The notes below the pieces were generated by a model that was not told the DNA's origin, did no database searches, and saw nothing but the letters and a program-made list of their open reading frames with translations. Made by a program: the position numbers and the translations under genes. DNA of 40,457 nt from an uncultured Anaerobiospirillum sp. (GTDB taxonomy: Bacteria > Pseudomonadota > Gammaproteobacteria > Enterobacterales > Succinivibrionaceae), in the NCBI GenBank assembly GCA_944390115.1, contig CALXOW010000027.1, positions 1 to 40,457 on the forward strand, in the 5' to 3' direction. Within the stretch, counting starts at the first letter, position 1. Each line of letters begins with the position of its first letter. Positions 33,697 through 40,457 of the stretch are shown here, piece after piece.

Positions 33697-33721
33697 CTGT
33701 AGGGCACAAGAGCAAGTGCGC

Positions 33722-33737
33722 TGGCACTCATTTTTCT
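33722..33737 (+). promoter_or_regulatory. Candidate sigma-54 promoter of glnA
   Basis: TGGCAC, five bases, TTTCT closely follows TGGCAC-N5-TTGCW, with one mismatch in the -12 GC pair. The position suits a 60-base leader, and glnA is a classical sigma-54 target. The mismatch falls on a normally conserved base, so confidence is moderate. Confidence 0.35.
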
Positions 33738-33809
33738 TTTTGTTTGCTCAGCGGCATGTGCCGTCGGCCTAATGCCACCTGTTTTGGACGTTGTTGGGAG
33801 CCATTTTTG

Positions 33810-35222
33810 ATGACTTTTGATGAGATTAAGCAAATCATTGAGCAGCACAATGTGAAGTACGCTGATCTGCGATTTGCCAACACTAAGGGCAAAGATCAGC
33901 ACATCACTTTGCCTATTAACTTAATCACGGAGTCTTTTTTCACCGACGGCAAGCTCTTTGATGGTTCGTCAATGCCTGGCTGGTGCACCATCAACAAGTC
34001 CGATCTGCTCTTAATGCCAATTGATGGCGATGTCTACTTAGACCCATTCTATGAGGTCCCAACTATCGTCATTCGTTGCGATATCTTGGACCCAACCACC
34101 TTAGGCGGTTACGAGAAGGATCCACGTTCGATCGCTCGTCGCGCTGAGAACTTCTTGCGCGCTGAGGGTATCGGTGATGATGCCTATATCGGCCCAGAGC
34201 TTGAGTTCTACATGTTCGACCAGATCCGCTTCAGCCACACTATGTCCGGCTGCATGGTCGAAATCGAGGACTACGAGGCTGCCTGGAATAGCAATAAGGA
34301 TTTCGGCACCCGTCCTAACTTAGGTCACCGCCCAATGGTGCAAGGTGGCTACTTCCCAGTACCTCCAGTTGATTCCTCGCAGGATATCCGCTCGGAGATG
34401 TGCGAGGTCTTAAAGCAGTTTGGTATCGAGCCTGAGGCGCACCACCACGAGGTTGGTACCGCAGGTCAAAACGAGATTGCGACCAAGTACAACAGCTTGA
34501 CCAAGAAGGCCGACGAGGTCATGAACTACAAGTATGTAGTCCAGAACGTCGCCAACAAGCACAATAAGACCGTCACCTTCATGCCTAAGCCAATGAAGGG
34601 TGAGGCCGGTTCTGGCATGCACTGCCATATGTCCTTAGTTAAGGATGGCAAGAATATCTTTGCTGGTAACCTCTACGGTGGCCTGTCGCAAGAGGCTTTA
34701 TGGTTCATTGGTGGCATTATCAAGCACTCCAAGTCGATCAATGCCTTCACCAACGCTTCGACCAATTCCTACAAGCGCTTAGTTCCTCACTTTGAGGCTC
34801 CAGTGCTCTTAGCTTACTCGGCCTCGAACCGTTCGGCTGCGATCCGCATCCCACACGCGGTCAACCCTAAGACTGCTCACATTGAGGTGCGCTTCCCAGA
34901 TGGCCTGGCCAACCCATACTTAGCCTTCTCGGCTCTGCTCATGGCTGGTCTTGATGGCATCATCAACCGTATCGACCCAGGTGATCCATTAGATAAGAAC
35001 CTCTACGACTTACCACCTGAGGAGTTAACCGGCATTCCACAGGTTGCCGACTCCTTATCGGAAGCCTTAGAGGCTTTACGTGAGGACCACGACTACCTGC
35101 TGGCAGGCGGCGTCTTCACCGAGGATGCTTTAAACTCGTATATCGAGCTCAAGGAAGAAGAGTGCTCGTTAATTCGCGACACTCCACACCCAGCTGAGTT
35201 CTCGCTGTACTACAGCCTCTAA
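33810..35222 (+). CDS. glnA: Glutamine synthetase, type I-beta
   Basis: This 470-residue enzyme makes glutamine from glutamate, ammonia and ATP as a cytoplasmic dodecamer. Active-site blocks are FDGSSMPGW (50-58), PELEFY (129-134), the metal-site histidine in MHCHMS (270-275), NRSAAIRIP (340-348) and EVRFPDG (359-365). Tyr399 in [10 protein letters not shown] matches the enteric adenylylation tyrosine, so activity is probably controlled by GlnE-type adenylylation. The ATG at 33810 follows GGGAG by 9 bases and gives the normal enteric start MTFDEI-like. Codon use is strongly biased (CCA, GGT, TTA), as expected of an abundant protein. The usual glnL-glnG pair does not follow; metG does, after a terminator. 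Confidence 0.97.
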   Translation: MTFDEIKQIIEQHNVKYADLRFANTKGKDQHITLPINLITESFFTDGKLFDGSSMPGWCTINKSDLLLMPIDGDVYLDPFYEVPTIVIRCDILDPTTLGGYEKDPRSIARRAENFLRAEGIGDDAYIGPELEFYMFDQIRFSHTMSGCMVEIEDYEAAWNSNKDFGTRPNLGHRPMVQGGYFPVPPVDSSQDIRSEMCEVLKQFGIEPEAHHHEVGTAGQNEIATKYNSLTKKADEVMNYKYVVQNVANKHNKTVTFMPKPMKGEAGSGMHCHMSLVKDGKNIFAGNLYGGLSQEALWFIGGIIKHSKSINAFTNASTNSYKRLVPHFEAPVLLAYSASNRSAAIRIPHAVNPKTAHIEVRFPDGLANPYLAFSALLMAGLDGIINRIDPGDPLDKNLYDLPPEELTGIPQVADSLSEALEALREDHDYLLAGGVFTEDALNSYIELKEEECSLIRDTPHPAEFSLYYSL

Positions 35223-35260
35223 TAGGCTGTCTCATCGCGCCCTGCTGTACCGGGCGCACC

Positions 35261-35328
35261 CAAAGCCCAAGTGTACCGTCAGTGTCGCCCGCGCGGTCAA
35301 TGACGTCCGCTTGGGCTTTGCCGATTTT
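35261..35328 (+). terminator. Terminator of glnA
   Basis: CAAAGCCCAAG (35261-35271) pairs perfectly with CTTGGGCTTTG (35310-35320), followed by CCGATTTT. The 38-base loop has its own partial pairing. The stem is nearly the same as that of the mlaA terminator. Confidence 0.7.
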
Positions 35329-35333
35329 AGACT

Positions 35334-35359
35334 CCCAGTCTTAAGCTTACTTGACTGGG
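35334..35359 (+). promoter_or_regulatory. Hairpin in the metG upstream region
   Basis: CCCAGTC (35334-35340) pairs with GACTGGG (35353-35359) over 12 bases. It may be part of the metG leader or a second terminator stem. No T-box features are expected or seen. Confidence 0.35.
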
Positions 35360-35376
35360 CCCATCAACTGTAACGT

Positions 35377-35418
35377 AGGAGAGTTGCACCGCTTCCATTA
35401 GGCGGGTGCGCGTTTGAT
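35377..35418 (+). promoter_or_regulatory. metG ribosome site with hairpin in the spacer
   Basis: AGGAGAG (35377-35383) is 35 bases before the ATG, much too far in linear distance. GCACC (35386-35390) can pair with GGTGC (35405-35409), helped by adjacent GC pairs with one bulge. Folding leaves an effective spacing of about 11 bases. No other Shine-Dalgarno lies nearer. Confidence 0.45.
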
Positions 35419-37473
35419 ATGACCACAACACCACGTTCCATGCTTGTCACTTCGGCCTTGCCTTATGCCAATGGCCAGATCCACTTAGGCCACATGCTCG
35501 AGCATATCCAGTCGGATATCTTCGTGCGTTACCAGCGCGCGATCGGCAACGAAGTCTATTATGTCTGCGCCGATGACTGCCACGGCACCCCAATCATGAT
35601 CAAGGCCCACAATATGGGTATCACCCCAGAGCAATTGATCGCTGAGATTGGCGTCAGCCACAAGGCCGACTTTGACGGTTTCTTGATCTCCTACGATAAC
35701 TACTACCGCACCCACTCCGAAGAGAATCGCCACTTCTCCACTGAGATTTACAAGAAGCTGCGTGACAAGGGCTATATCAAGACCCGCACCATCTCGCAAC
35801 TCTACGATCCTGAGAAGAATATGTTCTTACCAGACCGCTTCGTCAAGGGCACCTGCCCACGCTGCGGCGCTAAGGACCAATACGGCGACAATTGCGAAGT
35901 CTGCTCGGCCACCTATGACCCAACTGAGCTCAAGGACGCCTACTCCACCATCTCAGGCGCCAAGCCAGTCTTAAAGGAGTCGGAGCACTACTTCTTTGAC
36001 CTGCCACAATTTGACGCCTTCTTACAGGACTTTGTTAAGAACTCCGGTGCCATTGCCCCGACTATGGCCCACAAGTTAGAAGAGTGGTTTGCTCAGGGCT
36101 TAAAGCAATGGGATATCTCGCGTGATGCCCCGTACTTTGGCTTTGAGATCCCTGATGTCAAGGACAAGTACTTCTACGTTTGGCTCGACGCCCCAATTGG
36201 CTATATGGCCTCGTTTAAGAACTTCTGCGAGCGCAAGGGCATCGACTTTGACGAGTTCTTTAAGGCCGACTCTACCAAGGAGCTCTACCACTTTATCGGT
36301 AAGGACATCCTCTACTTCCACAGCTTATTCTGGCCTGCTACCTTAAAGGGTGCCGACTTACGCGTCCCAAGTGGCGTCTTTGTCCACGGCTACCTCACGG
36401 TCAACGGCACTAAGATGAGTAAGTCCAAGGGCACCTTTATCCAGGCCAGCACCTACTTAAAGCACTTAAAGCCAGAGTGCCTGCGCTACTACTTTGCCTC
36501 CAAGCTCACCTCTGAGGCGGTCGACCTCGACCTGGCCTTAGATGACTTCCAGGCTAAGATCAACTCCGATATCGTAGGCAAGATTGTCAACTTAGCCTCG
36601 CGCTGCGCCGGTTTCATCACCAAGCGCTTTGAGGGCAAGTTAGCAGATAGCGTTTACGACCAAGAGCTGGCAAACAAGATCAGCGCCATTGCCGAGACGG
36701 TCAAGCAGGGCTATGAGAGCCGTAACTATGCTGAAGCGATCCGCGCCATTATGGGTCTTGCTGACGAGGCCAACCGCTTCATCGACCGCGAGGCTCCATG
36801 GGTGATTGCCAAGCAGGAAGGCCAAGAGGACAAGCTCCAGCACGTCTGCACCGACGGCCTCAACGCCTTCAAGGCTATCATCACCTACTTAAGCCCAGTC
36901 TTACCTGAGGTTTATGCCAAGGCTCAAGCCTTCTTGAACGACGCCCTGAACTTCAACGATGCGGCCACCCCATTATTAGGTCACACCATCAACAAGTTCA
37001 CCCCAATGTTCACCCGCATCGACCCTAAGGACATTGAGGCGATGATCGCCGACTCCAAGCAGGATCTGCAAGCCGCTGCTGCCCCTAAGGCCGAAGAGCC
37101 AAAGGCCGAGGAGCAAAAGGCCCCAGAGTACGAGCCGTTAGAGCCTGAAATCACCATCGACGACTTTGCCAAGATCGACCTGCGTATCGCCACGATCATC
37201 AAGGCTGAGCACGTTGAGGGCGCCAAGAAGCTGTTACGTCTCGAGCTCGATTTAGGCTTTGAGCAGCGTCAAGTCTTTGCTGGCATCAAGGCCGCCTACA
37301 CCAAGCCAGAAGAGCTGGTAGGCAAGCAAGTCGTAGTCGTAGCCAACTTAAAGCCACGCCAGATGAAGTTTGGCCTGTCCCAAGGCATGATTATGGCCGC
37401 AGGCCCTGGTGGCAGCGACGTCTTCTTACTGTCGCCTGACAGCGGCGCCAAGAACGGCGACCGCGTCCACTAA
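35419..37473 (+). CDS. metG: Methionyl-tRNA synthetase
   Basis: This 684-residue enzyme charges tRNA-Met. The HIGH-type motif is HLGH at 22-25, the KMSKS loop is at 332-336, and the zinc knuckle has C146, C149, C159 and C162 (CPRCG...NCEVC). A charged Ala/Lys/Glu linker (about 550-575) joins the anticodon domain to a C-terminal EMAP/Trbp111-like tRNA-binding domain ([20 protein letters not shown] onward), which also allows dimerisation. The length is close to the enteric enzyme (677). The start is fixed by alignment with the enteric N-terminus (about eight residues before [12 protein letters not shown]). It has the strongly biased codon use of a highly expressed gene. Confidence 0.97.
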   Translation: MTTTPRSMLVTSALPYANGQIHLGHMLEHIQSDIFVRYQRAIGNEVYYVCADDCHGTPIMIKAHNMGITPEQLIAEIGVSHKADFDGFLISYDNYYRTHSEENRHFSTEIYKKLRDKGYIKTRTISQLYDPEKNMFLPDRFVKGTCPRCGAKDQYGDNCEVCSATYDPTELKDAYSTISGAKPVLKESEHYFFDLPQFDAFLQDFVKNSGAIAPTMAHKLEEWFAQGLKQWDISRDAPYFGFEIPDVKDKYFYVWLDAPIGYMASFKNFCERKGIDFDEFFKADSTKELYHFIGKDILYFHSLFWPATLKGADLRVPSGVFVHGYLTVNGTKMSKSKGTFIQASTYLKHLKPECLRYYFASKLTSEAVDLDLALDDFQAKINSDIVGKIVNLASRCAGFITKRFEGKLADSVYDQELANKISAIAETVKQGYESRNYAEAIRAIMGLADEANRFIDREAPWVIAKQEGQEDKLQHVCTDGLNAFKAIITYLSPVLPEVYAKAQAFLNDALNFNDAATPLLGHTINKFTPMFTRIDPKDIEAMIADSKQDLQAAAAPKAEEPKAEEQKAPEYEPLEPEITIDDFAKIDLRIATIIKAEHVEGAKKLLRLELDLGFEQRQVFAGIKAAYTKPEELVGKQVVVVANLKPRQMKFGLSQGMIMAAGPGGSDVFLLSPDSGAKNGDRVH

Positions 37474-37501
37474 GCGCGCTCAACCATCAAGCACGTACGC
37501 A

Positions 37502-37568
37502 ACGCGCTGCAACCTATAGCGCACTGCAACCAGCAGCGTGCTGCAACTAGTAGCGCGCTGCATACGCC
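37502..37568. repeat. 17-bp imperfect tandem repeat after metG
   Basis: Four units of the form AGCGYRCTGCAACNAGN start at about 37502, 37518, 37535 and 37552. They occupy noncoding DNA between metG and its terminator. An upstream extension of the MATE frame runs through them and is rejected. Confidence 0.65.
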
Positions 37569-37593
37569 TGCGCACCTTAAGCGCGCGTAACCT

Positions 37594-37620
37594 CAAGCCC
37601 CGGCCACCAGCTGGGGCTTG
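37594..37620 (+). terminator. Terminator of metG
   Basis: CAAGCCCC (37594-37601) pairs perfectly with GGGGCTTG (37613-37620) over an 11-base loop, followed by TTCGTTCTT. Confidence 0.65.
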
Positions 37621-37783
37621 TTCGTTCTTAACCATTGCAATTTTGCAAAGATTGCTCAATCGCGCTAAGATACTTGGCCCGCTTCGGGTTTCTAAAAAAG
37701 CTCACCGACGCACTTTTTTCTGGCCTTGCCGCTGCCAAAGCCATTTTTTATGCCGCGTCCCACCTTTTGACCACGAGGTCGCG

Positions 37784-39277
37784 ATGAGTAATCCCAACAA
37801 GACCGTCTTTTCGCAGCTGATCGTACTCTTCAAGCTGGCTGGCCCGATTATCTTAGGCAACTTTGCCTTTGCCATCTTAGGCATCACTGACATGATGATG
37901 GCAGGCATGGCCGGAACCCCAGATCAAGCCGGTGTCGCGGTCGGCGGCTCCTTTTTCTTCCCGGCCATCACCTTTGTCATCGGCATGGTGTCCGCCCTGC
38001 ATCCAATCGTGTCCCGCCACTGCGGCGCCCGCACCAAGGAGCTCATTCCCCAGGCCCACGCCCACTCCATTGCCGCGTGCTTGGCTGTTGGCTTAGTGCT
38101 GATGGTGATCTTGCTGCTGCTGGCGCAATTTGCCATTGAGATGGACACCTCCGAGCGCATGGAAGAGGTCGCGCGCTTCTTTGTCACCTGCGTCGCCTTC
38201 TGTGTACCGATTTCCGCGCTTTACGCTAACGGCCGTGCCTATTGCGAGGCAATGGGCGTCACCTCGACCACTCTGTACTTTGGCTTATTGGCGGTGGTCT
38301 TGAATGTCCCGCTGTGCTACGTCTTAATCTTTGGTCACTTCGGCTTACCGGCCTTAGGCGGTAAGGGCTGTGGCGTGGCGACGCTGTGCTCTTTGAGCCT
38401 GTCGACTGTCATCATGTACCTCTACATCAGCCTGCACCCTAAGCTTAAGGACTACTCGGTTTTAAAAAATCGCTCCGGTATAAACTTCCAAGGCATCAAG
38501 GACTTCACCAAGCTGGCGCTACCCCTGGGCATCTCGAGCTCGGTTGAGTGCTCGTGCTTTGCCTTAATTGCGCTGTTGTTAAGTCCACTGGGACCAACCG
38601 TAGTTTCGGCCCACACCATCACCATGTCGCTCACCAGCTTCACCTTCAATATTCCGCTGTCGCTGGGCATTGCCTCTTCGATCATGGTGGGCTACGCCAT
38701 CGGTAAAAACAATCTCAACACCCTGCGCCTCAATATCAAGGCCGGTTACTGGGCAATGCTCATTTCCATCTCCGTGAGCGTTGCAATCTTAGTGGGCGGG
38801 CGCAATCACTTACCGCGCCTGTTTAGCCATGACGAAGCGGTGTTAGCGCTGGCAGGCATCTTAATCTTCTTTGCCTCGTTCAATCAGCTCTTTGAGAGCA
38901 CCCAAACCATCCAAGCCTTTATGCTGCGTGGCTTTAAGGACACCTTGACCATCTTAGGCGTGACTTTTGTAGCGTTCTACTGCGTGGCGCTGACGATTGG
39001 CGTGTCCTTGTGCTATGGTTATCTCCACATCCCTTACCTTGAAACCTTGATTGGTGACCCGCAAACAGGACTTGAGGGCCCACGCGGTTTCTGGGTTGGT
39101 CTGGCCTGTGGCTTAGTCACAGCCTCAATTCTCTATCGCTTGCGTGTGCTCAAGCATTACCGCAACCTCAAGGCCGTGATGCAGCAAGAGCAGCAAGGCA
39201 AGCCGCAGTCCAGCACGCAGCTGCCTGAAGCACAACAGCGCAACGAGCAGCAAGGCGTGCAACAAGACGCGCAATAA
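37784..39277 (+). CDS. MATE-family efflux transporter
   Basis: This 497-residue protein has about 12 membrane helices in two homologous halves. Family marks are LAGPIILGNFAFAILGITDMMMAGM at the N-terminus, YCEAMGVTSTTLYFGLLAVVLNVPLCYVLIFG in the first half and SLGIASSIMVGYAIGKNNLNTLR in the second. MATE/NorM proteins export cationic drugs and metabolites with Na+ or H+. The substrate is unknown. The start is ATG 37784, with GAGGT just upstream; the frame is open to 37538 but runs through noncoding repeats. The C-terminal 30 residues are Gln-rich (QQEQQGKPQSS...). The next gene starts 14 bases after its stop and is probably co-transcribed. Confidence 0.92.
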   Translation: MSNPNKTVFSQLIVLFKLAGPIILGNFAFAILGITDMMMAGMAGTPDQAGVAVGGSFFFPAITFVIGMVSALHPIVSRHCGARTKELIPQAHAHSIAACLAVGLVLMVILLLLAQFAIEMDTSERMEEVARFFVTCVAFCVPISALYANGRAYCEAMGVTSTTLYFGLLAVVLNVPLCYVLIFGHFGLPALGGKGCGVATLCSLSLSTVIMYLYISLHPKLKDYSVLKNRSGINFQGIKDFTKLALPLGISSSVECSCFALIALLLSPLGPTVVSAHTITMSLTSFTFNIPLSLGIASSIMVGYAIGKNNLNTLRLNIKAGYWAMLISISVSVAILVGGRNHLPRLFSHDEAVLALAGILIFFASFNQLFESTQTIQAFMLRGFKDTLTILGVTFVAFYCVALTIGVSLCYGYLHIPYLETLIGDPQTGLEGPRGFWVGLACGLVTASILYRLRVLKHYRNLKAVMQQEQQGKPQSSTQLPEAQQRNEQQGVQQDAQ

Positions 39278-39291
39278 CCATGGAGCTAACT

Positions 39292-40137
39292 ATGCCTAAG
39301 AGCAAAAAGATAATCGTCGCCGGTCTATTAGGCTATGCCCTCATTCTCACGCTTATCTTTGCCGCCTTAGGCATAGCCTGGTGGTGGCCGCTCATCACTT
39401 TGGTGCTGCTCGCAGGTGGCGTGGTTATGACCCGCCGTAATCAAGTCCCAGGAGCGCCCGCGCACACGCAAACTGCCCAGAGTACGGCCAAGAGCCCTGC
39501 CCAGAGTCCGACCACTGACCTTACGATGAGCTCGCCTGAGGACGCGCGCGCCCTAGTCGAGCGCTACACCAAGCACCCGGCACGGCTACGCGATCGTCAG
39601 CTCAAGCGCAAGGATCCCTGCTACAATCCGGCCACGGCCTTGGTGATTGAGCACATTGTCTCCTTAGTGCTCCAGCCCTTAGCGGGCAAGTCACAACATT
39701 TGGAGCAATGCTTTAAGGCGCTGTCAGCTGAAATCCTGCGCCAAGCTATGATTGAGGCCGAACAAGAGCAGCGCAAGTTCTATGAACGCAGAGCCCAAGA
39801 GCGCGCTAGTGCCAGCGGTACGACCCTACCTGCCACCCAAAGCACCGCTCTCGAGCCCAGCGCTGCTCTGAGCGACGAGGTCAAGCAGTACTTGATGCAG
39901 CAGGGCGTCCACCCGCTGCTTATCACCGCCGCCATGGCCTATGCCCACCGCCGTTTAGCCCAAGGCCAGGTCAAGCCGTGGGAAGAGCTCAAGTGGTTTG
40001 AGCTGCGCCCGCAGGCGATTGGCTCGGTCTTAACTTACATCGATGAGCTGGTCACCAAACCTGACTACTACGACTTAAGTCCGGAGCTGTGCGCCCAATA
40101 CCAAAAGCTTGCGGCAAAGCTCAAAGCGATGAGCTAA
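39292..40137 (+). CDS. Membrane-anchored hypothetical protein
   Basis: This 281-residue protein is not recognised. The start is ATG 39292 because GGAG lies 6 bases upstream; the ATG at 39280 contains that signal. Two short hydrophobic stretches, IIVAGLLGYALILTLIFAALGIAWWWPLITLVLLAGGVVM, should form an N-terminal hairpin anchor. A Thr/Ser/Pro-rich linker follows (about 50-80), then two helical cytoplasmic segments: one around 80-165 (ARALVERYTKHPARLRDRQ), and one around 195-281 that ends LAAKLKAMS. Basic residues after the anchor suggest a cytoplasmic body. It follows the MATE gene at once, so a link with export is possible but only by position. Confidence 0.75.
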   Translation: MPKSKKIIVAGLLGYALILTLIFAALGIAWWWPLITLVLLAGGVVMTRRNQVPGAPAHTQTAQSTAKSPAQSPTTDLTMSSPEDARALVERYTKHPARLRDRQLKRKDPCYNPATALVIEHIVSLVLQPLAGKSQHLEQCFKALSAEILRQAMIEAEQEQRKFYERRAQERASASGTTLPATQSTALEPSAALSDEVKQYLMQQGVHPLLITAAMAYAHRRLAQGQVKPWEELKWFELRPQAIGSVLTYIDELVTKPDYYDLSPELCAQYQKLAAKLKAMS

Positions 40138-40457
40138 CTGCCGGGAGCTGTTACAAATTAAATTTTGCAACATTTTGGTGTCTCACATGAGGCGGTTCGA
40201 CCTTATAGTAGTAGTCGTTCCGTGCTTTGCCTTTAGCCATATGAGACATCTTGGAACCACTATCACAAAAGTGATAGTCGGATTCCCCATAAGTTGTTTA
40301 GGTTTCCTTTATCACAACTTAAGGAGGCGCTCATTCCCCGAGGAACGCTGCAACATAATCCAAACTTATCAGCTGAGTCTATGGGTGTGTCTATAAATTG
40401 TTGGAAAATGTACCTAGGTTATTATTGATACGGTTTCTTAATTAAATATATTAAATA
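40138..40457. other. AT-rich, hairpin-dense region at the window edge
   Basis: No gene is supported. Stems include TGTCTCACATG (40179-40189) with CATATGAGACA (40238-40248), one mismatch; ACTATCAC (40259-40266) with GTGATAGT (40271-40278) over AAAA, perfect; AAGTTGT (40291-40297) with ACAACTT (40314-40320), perfect; and TTCC/GGAA near 40334-40345. The last 80 bases are very AT-rich. It could be the end of a mobile element, an RNA gene or the regulatory region of a gene beyond the window. Confidence 0.5.

Larger units (their letters stand above)
33350..33809 (+). other. 460-base repeat- and signal-rich region before glnA
   Basis: No gene is seen. In order it holds three tandem palindromic repeats, an exact 16-base palindrome, a TATAAT box, an inverted repeat and a sigma-54-like promoter, each listed separately. 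An in-frame upstream extension of glnA to 33744 is rejected. Confidence 0.6.

Noticed and set aside
33744-33809. Longer glnA start
   Set aside because: It would begin in or beside the sigma-54-like promoter and adds residues not found in the family; GGGAG supports 33810.
37538-37783. Upstream extension of the MATE gene
   Set aside because: It runs through noncoding repeats and the metG terminator. The ATG at 37784 has GAGGT and begins the family sequence.
40190-40201. GGTTCGACC resembling a tRNA T-loop
   Set aside because: The flanking bases do not form a T-stem, and no acceptor, D or anticodon arms can be drawn.
40175-40396. 73-codon open frame near the right end
   Set aside because: It starts with GTG, has no ribosome binding site, lies across several perfect hairpins and encodes no recognisable domain.

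Overview
The window looks like a chromosomal segment of a gammaproteobacterium. The evidence is a fused chorismate mutase/prephenate dehydrogenase (TyrA), a type I-beta glutamine synthetase with the adenylylation tyrosine, an MlaA-type outer-membrane protein, a YdgA-like DUF945 protein, SstT, and MetG with a C-terminal tRNA-binding domain. Frequent Ala/Gln/Glu-rich inserts and a moderately GC-rich base composition would suit a host-associated anaerobe such as the Succinivibrionaceae. That placement is inference; no rRNA or unambiguous marker is present.

Layout. (1) 1-895: a small membrane protein of unknown function with its own promoter. (2) 15952 down to 1014, minus strand: a 15-kb, eight-gene locus. 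It begins with four tandem DUF5691-like helical-repeat paralogues, then a SWIM zinc-finger protein, a MoxR-type AAA+ ATPase, a DUF5682 protein with TraB/TIKI-like GxxH motifs, and a VWA protein with an intact MIDAS. A perfect 9+9 dyad lies upstream of the first gene and an internal promoter precedes the SWIM gene. (3) 19249-16236, minus: tyrA and a DUF945 gene. (4) 20144-19326, minus: mlaA without a lipobox cysteine. (5) 27310-20281, minus: jetA-jetB-jetC (MksF/E/B-like SMC complex) with no jetD/mksG nuclease gene beside it. (6) 27311-28086: a divergent intergenic region carrying a long structured leader of sstT with a Ser/Thr-rich leader ORF. (7) 28087-40137, plus strand: sstT, an HTH gene resembling an IS21 transposase N-terminus, a ferrochelatase, a LysE-type exporter, an EamA exporter, glnA, metG, a MATE exporter and a membrane-anchored hypothetical. 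(8) 40138-40457: an AT-rich, hairpin-dense stretch at the window edge, unlike the rest.

How the genes may work together. The MoxR-VWA-SWIM-DUF5682-DUF5691 set is most simply read as one ATP-driven remodelling machine: the AAA+ ring is the motor, the VWA protein a metal-dependent adaptor, and the expanded DUF5691 family scaffolds or specificity subunits. The substrate is unknown. JetABC should form an SMC-like DNA-loop-extruding complex; without JetD it would act as a condensin or as an incomplete plasmid-defence system. The plus-strand genes are mostly housekeeping, each with its own start signal and usually a hairpin terminator.

Starts were chosen by Shine-Dalgarno spacing, which shortens several reading frames. 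Family names are assigned from remembered motifs, with no database search.
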